Positions 48,317-61,125 are shown, counted from the first letter of the stretch. The stretch is DNA of 64,000 nucleotides from Juglans regia (GCF_001411555.2 NC_049912.1:24313722-24377721); one strand, 5' to 3'. Translations and numbers: made by a program. The notes: generated from the sequence alone by a model not told the origin.

Positions 48317-50106
48317 AATATTGCTTAATTAATTAATTAATTAGTGAATATTATAAGATGCATACCAAGCCCAATAGCTTCTGATCCTTTCATTATGCGC
48401 AGGCGCTTGCATGAATCAACAAACATCCTATATATATTTACACCAGAGTTAGATCATATTTATTGTCACTTTTAAAAAAAAAAAAAAAAAAGATAAAAGG
48501 AAATTAGAAAATAGGCCTGCAGATCAGGTGAATTAGTACTACTACTTACTCCCATGGAACATCGCCCACGAGCATCCAGTCGCCATCCTTATCTTCATAG
48601 GTTGGCACATACTCGGAGCTGTTCAGTAGATCCATTAACTTGCTCTCGTTCATGAAGTCAATCATTCCTTGGGCCCCATAATTGCCTAATTTGATCGATT
48701 AAAAACCATAAAAATATTATATAACTATCGTCTATATATATATATATATATGAAATAACACCAGCATGCATTAATATATAAAGTGGTAAATTTCTAGCTA
48801 GCTAGCTAGGTTGTAATTATAAATATGATATTAAATTATTAATCAGTTTTTACTTATCTATTAACTACAAGAAAAATAGATTTTTGTGACCAATTTATTA
48901 CAATCAAAAGATTATTTGTAATTAATTTTAGTTACAAATAGTCATTTAGCTGAAATTAACTGATCGTAAATAAACAGTTTTCTTGTAGTGATATATATAT
49001 TTATTGATATTTAATACAATAAAATTGAACTTTTTAACTTGGAAGGAACCATATATATATTTATGTATAAAATTGCTTGCAAGAATTATCATGTGTTGAT
49101 CTTGTCACCATGTATATATAAAATCTAAATGCAAGACTGAACCTGAATCTGATCTTGTTTCTTTCTTCTAGCTAGTTTATAAATTGCATTATCATCATGA
49201 GACTAGAAAATAATTTCTTAAACAGTACCAGCAACGATCTTCTTCTTCCCCTTAATTACTTGTATATATAGTAGATCCATTATATTATATATTAATGTAG
49301 AGTACTTACCCATGGTGAAGGAACTGAACATCTTGGCCAAGGCATCAGAAAGTTCTTGGTAACTCTTGTACATTTTCAAGTCCACTTTACGAAGATATGG
49401 TGCGCCGTCCATGCAAACCTTCACCAAGGCGGCTGCAGCACTTCTGCTGATGCCTCCAGCCTTCTGATCTCCCTCCATCTCACTTTTATTATTATTATTG
49501 TTATTATTTTGAGCCATCATGTTCTTGATCCTGTACGATCGCACCGGTGGCCATCCCACAACTTGTGCCCTGAAATATTCCATCTTTCCCCGCATTATTT
49601 AACTCCATTTTGTAACAAAACTATATAATTATCAAACCCTAATGTATATGGATTTACTAGATCTTTTTCTACCGGCAAAGAAAGAAAATGAGTTGAAAGT
49701 TCATGAAACTGTAGCCCATAAAAAGTCAGCATATATATGACCTATATATGCAGCTTAAAATTTTAAAAATGGCTTTTCCTAGATTTAGAAAATAGAAAAA
49801 AAAAATTTGAAGAATCTAAGAACAATTAGCTTACTTGGCCGGTGGCTTAGCCGGATCTTTGGTGCAAGTAAGGAGGTTCTTTTCCTTTGAAGCATTCTTC
49901 AACACGCTGATCTCTTCCTTAGACTGAAGGTTAAGTTTCAGATCAACAGTCTCCGAGAAACCTCTTTTTCCGGTAGCTTTTATAATAACCTCATGAGGCT
50001 CGCTCCCACCACCGCCACCAGGCAATCCCAGACACAGCTCAGTCTCCTTGAAGTTCAAATCACGCTCAGAGCCCAGCATGTTCACCATTTTCCTGCTAAC
50101 TTCCAT
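48196..50106 (-). CDS. IAA14: Aux/IAA auxin-response repressor, IAA7/IAA14/IAA16/IAA17 clade
   Basis: Five exons join in frame: 49835-50106, 49310-49569, 48550-48685, 48366-48427, 48196-48236, giving 256 residues. Domain I has the EAR repression motif LCLGL at residues 24-28. Domain II has the degron [11 protein letters not shown] at about 94-104, bound by TIR1/AFB with auxin. Domains III/IV form the PB1 fold ([28 protein letters not shown] and the acidic [16 protein letters not shown]). The end [13 protein letters not shown] is typical of the IAA7/14/16/17 clade. It is a nuclear co-repressor of ARF factors that is degraded on auxin binding. An Asn run (8 residues) in exon 2 is unusual. ATG 50106 is the first in frame; a later Met at residue 7 or 10 is possible. 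The name IAA14 stands for the clade; the exact orthologue is uncertain. Confidence 0.95.
48284..48314. repeat. Microsatellite (TA)n in the last intron of the IAA14-like gene
   Basis: About fifteen TA units lie within the 129-base fourth intron and are probably length-variable. Confidence 0.9.
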
Positions 50107-50266
50107 GTGGACAAGAATGCTTCAGAAACTTTAAAGGGTTTTGCTTCCTCTATCTATATATGGCTTTGTTGGTGATTGTTCGACGTTTCCCTTAATTTGC
50201 TTGTGTCTGCTTCCTTCTTCTATTATTGTGTTGCTTAGCTAAAGAGAGACCCCCTCCTCCCCTCAA

Positions 50267-50276
50267 ATAATATAAA
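50267..50276 (-). promoter_or_regulatory. Probable TATA box of the IAA14-like gene
   Basis: Minus-strand TTTATATTAT lies about 160 bases upstream of the ATG, followed by a pyrimidine/purine-rich leader. The position fits a transcription start near 50235. Confidence 0.5.
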
Positions 50277-52029
50277 CTGCCTGGAAGTTTGTGCGTGTGG
50301 CTGCATGTGTACGTCATGTCGAGCTTGTTCATGTTCCTGTGCCACGTTGACACGAGGGGATACCTGGGACGTTGATCTTGTAAGGGTTAACCGAGTTTGA
50401 TGATCTTAATGATTTTGCCCAAATTATGTCAAAATACGTGCAACACCTAGCAGTGATCAACTGTAACGTGCATGGCTGTGGGACATGTGAAAATATTATG
50501 GGGTAAGTATTGTCTAGCCATACCCAGCTTGATATCATGAATTTAGCAGTACTTGTCTCGGTAAAAAAAAAAGTGTGTTGGACATACTTCATGTCTAGCT
50601 AGCTAGCTAGAGAAAATCTTCATTTTCTGACCTTTAATTTGCTTCAAACATGCTGCATGTGATTAATTAATTAACTACTGATCATCATACTTCGTATCAT
50701 GATATATAGTTGTAACTTAATTGCCACGAAAACAAGACAATTTCATGAAAGATTTAGATCATGTACGTCATGAAGAGGAGTTGATCTATTGGCCTCGGAT
50801 TATAATTAAAGAAAAAACAAAGGGAGTTCTATAAATTTAAATTAACTCGCATCATTTACAATATGATCATAAGTTGAGACGGTTCAAATGCCCTAATTCG
50901 TTGATGGTAAAACCTACAAAATTTGAGATGGAAAAATCTACTTATCATCATTTTTATTACCATTTTCTCAACATCTTTTGATATAATATTAAATAATCGG
51001 TTCACAAGTGAAATATAATAAATAGTTTATAATAATTTAATACAACGTTATCACGAAATGTCGAGAGAATGATGGTAATTAAATGGATGATAAGTAGCAT
51101 TAATACTCAATTGAGATAAGAAGATCACAGGTGAACAAGTTCACGTTTATTTTACGTTGGAGTTAAAACATCTCATATTTAACAATATTAAATGAGTACT
51201 ATCAAATTTAAATGCATAAAATCTGAAATCATCCTCACCTGCCCATTCCAACAAGGGTGGAATCAATTTATAATTATCAAGCCAGGACGATATTTAATAG
51301 AGTTTCAAGTGGGAATATTCAAGTAGTTTTTGTCTAGCTAAAAATATAATTAAAAGAAATATTCAGGTTATAAATCATCTTCAAACATGCAGGCTGCTGC
51401 AAGCCGGGTGTATGTGAGCAATGTCGTAGATCAAGAATCCCCAATAATATTATTGTTCGAGGGTCATTCTCCCATCTGTTTCATGTCCTTTTAAAAATTA
51501 AACTCCTTCGATGGATCTACTTCTGCAGAGATATATGCATGGTACCACACAAATTTAGCAAATCACAAAAATAGATTTTCTGCAGCATATATGCCATGAC
51601 CACGTTCCTTTCTGCCGCTCGTTTCCTTTTCCATCATTTATTGGGTACGTTGGGTGTTGGCATCAGAAGCTAGCTAGCTAGCAATATTGGCGTATAAATT
51701 TTCAGGCACGTACGACCAACCCATGCATGATCTGTTATTATAAACGTAAAAATTTACATAGTTTACGTTAATATAATATTGTTTTTAGGAACCAATTCCA
51801 AATATATATGCAAATGGATGAATGATTTGTAGTTTGTACCATGTTAGGGCTGCTCCATTCATAACATCATGATTAATTAGAATCATTATTAATTAAACAA
51901 GTAGCTATTACTTTCTGGTTGAGGTCTGATCGATTGATCCACGACGACAATTCAACAAATATTCTGTATGTGTACGTAGTTCATTTTTCATACTGAAAAA
52001 TATTGGCACTGTTTTTTATGCGGGAAGTA

Positions 52030-52160
52030 TCAGATAGAAAGTTCGCTTGACATGATTCAACTCGAGCGAAGTTTAGATAGAAAGTTTGCTTGAGTGTTGT
52101 TCGATTGACAATGGACTTTGAGTGAAGTCCAGACAGAAAATTCACTTGACATGAGTAGCT
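52030..52160. repeat. Degenerate short repeat of AGATAGAAAGTTCGCTTGA
   Basis: AGATAGAAAGTT.GCTTGA occurs at about 52033 and 52075, and CAGACAGAAAATTCACTTGACATGA at 52132. CGAGCGAAGTTTAG and TGAGTGAAGTCCAG separate them. Three diverged units are visible. Confidence 0.6.
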
Positions 52161-52740
52161 CCTTTTTCATACTGATTAGGCCTTTGATCTGATTTGAAGT
52201 TTAAGGCTAGTTTTACCGGATAAATGTACGTTGATCCCTTTCCATTAATTAAGCTTTCCCCTGCACAAATGGATGGATATTTTGTCCATGGTTAATCACT
52301 TTTTTACAGCAAGAATGAAGCGACTGAATCATGACTTTGGCTCACTGCAGGCTAGTAATTGGTATACATGTGTTTTGGATAAGCACATCTATAGTGTCAC
52401 AAACCCCCCCTGCAAGACACATGACATCAATCAACAGTAGTTCTCAATTAATATCATTCATTTTAAAGCTTTTAGGGCATGGTGGTGACTTAGAGACAGG
52501 TCACATCCTAAAGAGAAGGGAACATCCCTAAACCTTGCTGTGCCCTTGCCCTGTCAACGTCCTCCCTAACCCCATTCTGGTTTGTTTTCTTTCTATAGTA
52601 CGGCATGAATCTACGATAATGATCCCATGGTCTGAGACACTCCCCAAGTCCCAAGCACATACAAGCATTGAAAGAGAGAGAGAGAGAAAGAGAGAGTGTC
52701 CAAATTAGGATTTTCCCTGGTGTGCCCTTCTCATCTTTTC

Positions 52741-52828
52741 GACTTGGTCGAGTCAAAATCATGTAAGAATACAAGAAACTATTTGTGACTTGGTCGAGTC
52801 AAAATCATGTAAGAATACAAGAAACCAT
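52741..52828. repeat. Two-copy tandem repeat, 46-bp period
   Basis: The unit starting GACTTGGTCGAGTCAAAATC occurs at 52741 and 52787. The first 39 bases are identical, which suggests a recent duplication. Confidence 0.92.
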
Positions 52829-53838
52829 ATGTACTTCTCGATCTTTGTTCTGGCTTTGAAATCCCAAAAACCTAACTCCTAATTATATATGTAGTATATA
52901 TAGATAGTGAGTCCCAGTAGTACTCCAGATAGATAATTTTTACAATGCGCGCAGTAGTCATGACTTATGTTGGAAGGATTCGAATTTTTGAGGTGGTCCT
53001 AAAGTACTAAAGAGTAATACATGACCACTAATTATAATGACAGGGCCAAAATAAATACCAGGTCGATCCAGCTGGTCCCCCCTTGGTAATCTTTTCATGA
53101 CCACCAAATTTCATGCTTTATATAATGTATTAACACAACTCGATGATCGATGATCTATATAGTTTCATGGTCTATAACAATGATTTTTGAGCTTTTATTA
53201 ATATAAACAAGCTGCAGTTGATCTCATGATCGCTGCTAAATACCTCATGTATTCTCGTAGCGGCCGGCCACTCGAGCTTGGATTCTACGAATCAAAATCT
53301 CAGTCCCTTTCTTTCTTTCTTTCCTGCAAGTTTTAGATAGATGCAGATGGCCGCGCGCAGAGAGTTTAATTACCATAAATGTGAGTAGTTGCTGTACGTA
53401 CATTCACTTTCAGGGTGTTTATTTAGCTAGACTAGTACGTACTCTCTCTCTTCTGTTTTTGTCTCTTCTTCTGATCTCTACCATGCATAGCAATATTGGA
53501 GCAGATCCAGATCAAGTATTGAAACTTCTGCAAATTAAGTAGATATATCGAAATTAACAATAACCCATTAATTAATAATTAATCAACAATTATATATCAG
53601 AACTAATTGTCTAGTTTGTTATCTTGGTCCTACAAAAAGAACTGTGGGAGAATCCTCCCCAGAATGATTATATTCCAAATGCTGTTAGAACTTGGGACAT
53701 TGAATACCATGGTGGGGGCTGACCAGCTACTCTGATCAGCTTGGAATGTCTAGTTAAAAATATAGCTGACCATAGTTAATTGCCTCTTTGTCCAATATCA
53801 TTTATCAATATTCTTCTAACTTACCCATATATATTTTA

Positions 53839-54042
53839 AGGGTTAGTTTAGATAGTGAGATGAGATGATTTTAGATCAGTTAAATAAAATATTGTTATAA
53901 TATTATTTTTTAATATAATTATTATTTTAATATTTAAAAAAATTGAATTGTTTATTATATTTTATATGAGAATTTGATAAAGTTATAATAATGAGATGAG
54001 ATGAGATAGATTAAAAGTATTTTTATATTTAAACAGGACCTA
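53839..54042. mobile_element. MITE family A copy 5
   Basis: It starts AGGGTTAGTTTAGATAGTGAG then ATGAGATGATTTTAG, has AATTGTTTATTATATTTTAT in the core and ends ATGAGATGAGATGAGATAGA then TTTAAACAGGACCT. It is the clearest copy, with GATGAGATG words facing each other at both ends. Confidence 0.8.
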
Positions 54043-54107
54043 AGTTAACTAACTTTGATTTTGCAAGTCATCCATGATGAAGTTATTTCATATATATATA
54101 TATATAT

Positions 54108-54282
54108 ATGAATAATGTTACATGCAGTCATGGAATGCTCAAGCATCTTGCCGTCATTGTGAAAATGAGTGGGATACACCATTAAAAAATTAATTAATTT
54201 TTTTTCATGTAATTCTCGTATTTATTTATTTTTTTTAAAGCGACTGCACGATGCTTATGCATTTACGACTACATCTATAATT
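54108..54282. mobile_element. MITE family B copy 4
   Basis: It starts AATGTTACATGCAGTCATGG, contains GAGTGGGATACACCATTAAA and AGCGACTGCACGATGCTTAT, and ends TACGACTACATCTATAATTT. It lies only 66 bases from MITE A copy 5. Confidence 0.75.
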
Positions 54283-54921
54283 TATATATATATATATAAA
54301 TATATATACACACACCACAGATGAATTAGTACTACATGATCTGTTTAGTACTGAAATCGAAGAGGATACCAGATCTTTCAGCGGCCTAGTGGGTGGCAAA
54401 AGAATCAATTACATGCTTTTTAGAAAGAGATTAGATCAATCAACTTATGATCCCAAAAGAAATAATAAAATTACCTTTTTTTTTTTTTTCATCCGATCCT
54501 ATATGATATCAAAGTTAGGTGGACAATAATGTTGGGGAAGGCTAGGGAGGGGACCATTTCATGATAAAGAAAATTATTAAGAAGAGGTACTACTACTGCA
54601 ACAGAAAGTGAAACTTTGAAACATGGTTGAATGAAAGAAACTGAAAAGGATGGGAGAAATTAGAAGATCAGTAGTGCATGCAAGCTATATATCTATGCGA
54701 TTATCTATCTCAACCCAAAAGAAAAGTTAAGTTGGAAACAGACTAGCTTTAGGGGAAATTGTTTCCCATATCGTATAACATTTTGTCATTGATTTTGTTT
54801 TCAACAAGAGAAAAGAAAAAGGCATCTTAATGGTGACAACTGATCACAATTTTATATGGTCCCCTGCCCTACCCTAATCGGGATTATTTGCCACCCAACT
54901 CAAGTTTTTTTTTTTTTTTTT

Positions 54922-55150
54922 TAGGGCTTGTTAATTTGGATTTAAATCTCATATATATCATCTTATTTCATTCTATCTTCTTTTTAAACATAATTCAAAT
55001 ACAAACATTTTCAAACTAATCATTACAACTTTCACAAACTTTTAAACAAAAAATAATTCAACTTTTTCAAATCTTCAAACAAAAATACTTAAATTAAACT
55101 ATTTTACTATTATTCACAAAATTTTCATATCATCTCAATCTCTAAAAGAA
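54922..55150. mobile_element. MITE family A copy 6
   Basis: It has AGGGCTTGTTAATTTGGATT, TCATATATATCATCTTATTTCA, AAATAATTCAACTTTTTCAA and TTTTCATATCATCTCAATCTC in the family order. It is in reverse orientation to copy 5. Confidence 0.65.
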
Positions 55151-58100
55151 AAAAACGCGTCTTTTTGTTTTAAAAAAAATAATAATTTGGGAGCAAAAAT
55201 TGTTGTAGGCTTCGATAGCCCAGTTCTGTGTATTTGGTCCAATTCTGCAAGGAACTTTCCAAGCCCATCTGTTTCTTCTCTACGGTCTCTTTTGTCTGGA
55301 TAGTGCGACCCTGTTCCGTCTCATGCTTTGATTCGTTTTCTTGCATAAGAAAGTTATTGTTTTCCCTGATTTTTTCACTTTTTCTCCTCACTTGAGCCGT
55401 TTATAACTTTATGCAAACATCAGACCTAACATTGAAATGACAATTATATTATTCACATGCACGCATTTGGAATTAGAAATAACAGGTGCTTTTGGCTTTT
55501 TTTGTGGGAGAAATGGACTAGATAGGTTAAAAATCTTTCATCTGGGAAAGACACATGGGTCCCACGATCATTGATGGTGTTCCACGTTTTTCAGGTTCCT
55601 AAGGGTCATGCCCACGAATGGTTCTCGCAGCAGAGACGTGGCTCTAGGGTTTTTACCCCAACAGATGACCGACTACCTTGATGATACTGAGCAGGAAGTC
55701 TCACGGACACGCAGGTAAACATTATACATCATAGCAATGGGGTCCAAAAGTACCTTTCATCTGTGCATATGTGGGTGTCACCAACTCGCCCACACGCCAC
55801 ACGCCACACGCATCATGTATTTGATATTATTCTTGTCTGGAACGTCCCTTTCACGCGTTTTCATTACACGCTTCCTCTGCTCCAACTTCAAGAGACCTTT
55901 TTTTTTTTTTGAGATGCCAACTTCAAGAGACCTGATCATTAGAGACTGACTTTGTTTTTTTTTCTTTTTTCATTCCCTGGGTTTTTTCCATATACTTTCA
56001 TTGTTTGGTTTAATTGAGGATAGTCTATGACATAGTAAAAAATGGGTTTGAAATTTTCTGAATATCGAGTCATCCAAAGTTTCTGTTTCTTGAAAGCCCT
56101 TGCAGATTTTTGAAACGATGAACATCCATATTATACGGATTACAAAACACCAATCTGATGTTGGTTTGATATATTTTTTCTCAAGCTCACTGTCAAATGA
56201 AAGCTATATACAACTCCAAATTTTATTGTATTTATAGCAGGAGTGTGACATTCTGGTATATGTATTTGTCCTTGCTTTGAATAGGCTGACAAATATGGTT
56301 TTCGAAATAACCCCACAAAGCTCACCCCAAATATCGGTTGCTTCATCAACATTTCTATATCCGCTCTATTATCATTTGCTAGTTTTATTGGGATATTTCT
56401 ATACCACAAGAGATGTAGGGGCCGGTGGATGGGTGTATAAGGTGGGGTTTCCCCTTGAAACATGTGATTGGTCCAATATCATTGCATTTCTGCAGAAATA
56501 GTGGACACCCTTTTCTGCAGAACGTGGTCCTGGCCAGGTATGACACAGAAAATGGGGGAGCTAAGCAGAGGGATACCCACGGATTTAATGCTGTCATCTA
56601 GAATAGGTACTGTTACAGCTCCAAAAGAAATAATTTTTTAATTTCTATACACAAAAGTCAAAGCAATAATCAACAAAAATTAAAAACATAATAATAATGT
56701 TTTATTATGTTGTTGTGTACTAATTGTGTCCCTACCAATTTTTTGACCGCTTAACCCTCCCCTGCCTTGTGCCTAAAGCTAAGTTGGTGGTATCTGTTAA
56801 AGTGTCTTAGATCCATAGTGCACCTACAGCAAAGAAAATTCTTCATGTTCTTAAAAGCTCCACTTATACTATTCCTGGGGCTAGCTTGAAGCTCTAAAAC
56901 CGGCATCTTTTTTTTATTTACAGTTGTTTACAACTTTGTTTTTCCTATTTCTTTTAAGGATTAAGTGGAAAGAGTTCTCCTAAAAGCAGCAGTTAGCTAA
57001 ACCAAAAGGTATCAGCACCGACTTGCTAATAGAGCCAAATCAAACACTCCAAGCTTTAACATCCTGTACAGGGAGCGCCATGTCTGTGGTAGTAGGCACA
57101 AGAGCACACAACTAAAGTTGTCAAACAACATATATTAAAACCTTTGCCTCATGTTTCTGGCACTGCCGCTGAGATTACTAGATAGCATTTGGTAGTATCC
57201 AAAGTTCAAGCTGTGGGCAAGGCTTTTACAGATTATAGATCAACAGATGTACACTGTCGTTGAATGTATCCACAACCACGTTCTGCCCTTGAGTATTGCT
57301 TGAAAACTGAGACAATGCCAAACACATAGATTTCTTAAGTTTATCAATCATCCCCTTTACTTTCCTTCATGATTCATATACTGCTGTAAAGACATTTTAG
57401 AAAAATAAATTATAAACTAATATAGTTTGATGCATTAAGACACCAAACATTAGTAGAATCTCCGTGCACCGGCATGCAATGCCAAAGAATCCATGTCACA
57501 GGTAGTTGGTCAAAAGCTTGCCGACTAGGCTGCATCGACAACAGTGAAGTGTCAGATCACATCCAGCCTGTAATTTATTGTGGATCAAAATCTGCAAGAT
57601 ATGATTCTGCCTGTCTTTCGAGCTGTTTAGCTCAGGCACCACAAGTACAAGCTCAAAACGTAAATGTTATGTTCATATGCCACAAATTCGAGCTAACTTT
57701 GTGGATATCGTCAATGTTACTATCACTACGTTGCAGAAGCAATACTGACAATTTTCAGCTCAGCCACCAATGGTTAGACCCAGCAATCGTACTGAACAAT
57801 TGGATTCCACATCTACTACTCTTTTAAATTAAGAATAATAATAGAATTACTATTATATTACTATTTATTTATTATTTTTTTTATATTTTTATTTATTTAT
57901 TTATTTTTTATTTTACTTAATAATTAAGAAAGTGTGTATTAATAAATATATATATTTTTTTAATTTTTTCTTAGTGATTAAGGATGTTAAAAAAATACTT
58001 AAAAAAAATGATAAAAAAATAAAAAAACTTAAAATACCTTTTGATAGTAAATGAGTAATAATAGGGTAGTAAGCCTATCACTACCCTTAAATTAAAGTTG

Positions 58101-60246
58101 GAGTGTGATTGGAAAGTGATCATACCTGAACTATATGATATTGGAGTAACGAATTATAATACTAGAAATAATACAATTAATTTTACTACTAAGTTTCACA
58201 AACTGAAGTTAAAATCAAAGGGAAAAAAATGCTAAACGACAAGTTTTCTTATAAATTGTAAGTTGAGCTGGCAATTAATGGGATTGGTGGCATTTTTTAG
58301 TATAGTTATAGATTTGGGAAACATCATCAACATGTAAAGCATATGTAGCAGGATTTGTGGCGTCTCTAGCATTACTCAAAAGTAACACATTTATGCAAGA
58401 TGCCAACTTAGTTAATTAGTAAGACTTTAGTAGTAAAATTCATATGATACCTATCAATGTCCAAAAATGGCTCAGTTCGGAAGGGAAGAAAGATCCATTC
58501 TTGAAACGTGCTGAGGTAGGTTGGACCTCGATCGGTGTTGTTTGGAGCTCTCGACAATGGTCTGGTGCGGCTATACAGTGTCGATACGTACATTTATGAC
58601 GACGAATAATATTTAAATACAGAGAAAATAAGAAGAAATGAATACACAAATTTACTTGGTTAAGCACTAGGCCTATGTTCATGGATTTGGGGATGAGAGA
58701 TTTTACTATAATATCCTTGTTTACAGTATTTCGTAGTCTCTCATTTTTCATTGTACAATGAGAGCTGGAGATCTACTTGCTAGAGAAGATGTTCTCTCTG
58801 GAGCTCTTGTCTAGATGTTGAAGAAGCAGCCGAAGGAGAAGCTTGGCCAAAAATCCCTTCAAGCGTTCAAAAGAAAAAGCACCCCCAAACCGTAGGCACA
58901 CTATCCATTTTATTTGACCCCCTTCTTTTGTGTGCCTCGGTAGTGATGAGGGATGTCTGATTTGCGTGGTTGACCGTCTTTCTCTTTCCTACTTTCTCCT
59001 GACACCTTCACCCCTTTCTCCCTTCCTGTCCCCTTCTCTCTCTCTTCATTTGTCTTCTAGTGATGACCCTTTAATGGGCTGGGTCTTGAGAATCATTTTA
59101 GGTCTGGTGTATTTTATCCCCTCACATATCTTTATCATTTTCTTGGAAATAAGATCTTAATCGCACAACACATGCAAGCTTTAGGGTAGGGTCGTAACTT
59201 CAAAAATATGACACGTTAAGATGTGTTTGGTAGAATATTGATGGTCAAGGAATACAAACATACAATTTTGGGGCATGATGTTCCAAAATCGGTAAGACAA
59301 GACTAGTAGACTAAACAGCTAGGGATTCATTTTTCAGATGGTAAAACAAGTTTAAAAATGATTAAAGCTGTGTTTGGATGTTGAGTTGAGCTCAGCTGAG
59401 CTTTTATGATAGTAATGAGTTAAATAGTGGATGAAGTTATGTGGGACACATTTAAACTGAGTTTAAAGTGTGTTTGGATATTAAGATGAATTTAATACTT
59501 TTTATAAGAAGTTGAAAAAGGTTTTAAGTTCCACGTATAAAGATGTGTTAAGTTGAAAGGTTGTAGGTCCCACATGTAAAGAATTTTTGAGTTGAAAATA
59601 GTTTAATAATTTGAGAGTTGAGTATTTAGATGTTAGACTCAATTTAAAATTCGATTGAGCTCAGCTGAGTCTTATAATTAAATGTACCTAAAAGTTTGCA
59701 AATTGCATGCCCCCAGGGCAAGTACTAGGATGTTTACTAAGATGTTAATGATTACAATTTATATATGGTGATCAAGCCGATCTCATGTAATTCGCAATTG
59801 AACTCAAATTTTATGCTCATGTTTGGTTGAAAAATTTCCAAACCAAGCTCGAAGTCGTTCCTTAGTTTGGTTGAAATTAATGGGCAAGTATGTTAATTTA
59901 TAAATTATATATAGTTCCGTTTAAAAAGGTCCTATAATTTTTTTATCTGCCGTAATTTGTAAATTTATATTATAAGCTAGCCACCAATACGTACGTATGT
60001 AGTGAGTCGAAATAGTTAGAACTGTTCCACATATATTTATATATAAATATATAAATATAAGAGTTTTTTTTTTCGATGCCTAGACAAACTAGTTTCTCTT
60101 ATTTGACTATCAATTGAGATTTTTTTTAACACCTATGTAATACTTTATGTTAATAATTTTTTTTAAATGATGATATTAACTTATCAAATTAAACTTTCAT
60201 AATATATTTTTTATATTATATACATATGAAAAGAATTAATAACGTG

Positions 60247-60254
60247 GTCCAGTC
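60247..60254. repeat. Left 8-bp target-site duplication (GTCCAGTC) of the hAT-like element
   Basis: It is an exact copy of 61118-61125 and directly borders the TAGGGCT terminus. Confidence 0.88.
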
Positions 60255-61117
60255 TAGGGCTGCAACCCGACCAAACCGTTTAATATTTGAGACTGACCCG
60301 ACCCGACCTGAACGAACATGGGCGAGTAGCAAACCGACCCGACCCGATGTCGGGTCAACCCGTTATAATTTTTTCTTTTAAAAAAACGAGGGGGAAACAG
60401 AAAATTATATCAGTGCGATACAAAGCAAAAATCACAAATCTCCTTCTAAAATATTATTGAGTGCTGAAACTTTGATGATCACACTAAGGAGCAAGAATCA
60501 AAGAAACGGCTTGAAGATGTTCACCCACCTTCTTAACCTGATCAATGAACGAAATATAAGACAGTTCCATCATTTCCAACCAACACGTACCTTTCCTGCT
60601 ACGTGTACACGAACATACGTGCCTTGAGAATTGCCCCCTCCACTTCCCCCCATTCCTGATCTTTCTTTTCAAAGTTTCAAAATCATTTCCTCTCTCTCTC
60701 TCTCTGCTTTTCTCTTTCTCTCTCTGGTACCTTTCATTTAGATGATATATCCTCCAACCAACACCTCCCTCAGAGGCTCACATACCCAGCTTCTCATACA
60801 TTTTGGTCCCAGTACTCAAGAAAATCTTCAAGCTAAATCTGCAGAAAAGACAACAACTTTTCTTTTATCTTCAGTGCTCGACTGGCGATGTTATGATTTT
60901 GTTGAAGCAAAAACCCATCGGTTAGATCGTAGTAGAGAGAGTTCGTTGAGGAAGATGAACGTAGTGGGGAGACGGTTCCGTCAATATGAGAGAGCTAGGG
61001 TGTGATTTGTGTATTTTAGGCGGGTTGAAATCGGCATTTGACGGGTTCGACTAGAAAATACATTTCACCCGTTTGTTATTGGGCGGGTTGGGTCTGCAGT
61101 TTTTCTGCATAGCCCTA
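60255..61117. mobile_element. Non-autonomous hAT-like DNA transposon (863 bp)
   Basis: The ends are TAGGGCTGCA and its imperfect reverse complement TGCATAGCCCTA, flanked by a perfect 8-bp direct repeat, the size made by hAT transposases. Subterminal CCCGACC/GGGTCGGG words occur in both flanks (60285-60365 and 61010-61090), typical of transposase-binding repeats. The interior (about 60390-61000) has a different, less repetitive composition and holds two open stretches (60484-60672 minus, 60742-61005 plus) without recognised domains. It could be captured host sequence or remains of an autonomous leader. No transposase is present. Confidence 0.88.
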
Positions 61118-61125
61118 GTCCAGTC
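61118..61125. repeat. Right 8-bp target-site duplication (GTCCAGTC) of the hAT-like element
   Basis: It is an exact match to 60247-60254. Confidence 0.88.

Larger units (their letters stand above)
50277..60246. other. 10-kb intergenic region between the two divergent Aux/IAA genes
   Basis: I found no protein gene, tRNA or recognisable microRNA precursor. Open frames here are short and lack family features. The part near 50300-52000 has mixed composition and may hold distal regulatory sequence of the IAA14-like gene. Bases 53800-55150 hold two MITE A copies and one MITE B copy; AT-rich palindromic sequence lies at 57830-58080. Smaller repeats are listed separately. Confidence 0.5.

Noticed and set aside
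49356..49628. Open frames on the strand opposite to real exons (for example here, 1211-1657 and 4266-4505)
   Set aside because: They are antisense shadows of exons of the IAA14-like and CFM3-like genes; the exon frames have clear domain matches and valid splice sites.
57474..57827. Open frame of 117 codons on the plus strand
   Set aside because: The composition and residues show no domain, and no splice partners with family similarity were seen nearby. It is probably chance in a non-coding spacer.
50277..60246. tRNA or microRNA genes in the Aux/IAA spacer
   Set aside because: I looked for tRNA B-box words and common conserved plant microRNA sequences on both strands and found none convincing. 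A covariance-model or small-RNA search would be decisive.
60742..61005. Open frame of 87 codons inside the hAT-like element as a gene
   Set aside because: No transposase or host domain was recognised. It is reported only as unexplained interior sequence.
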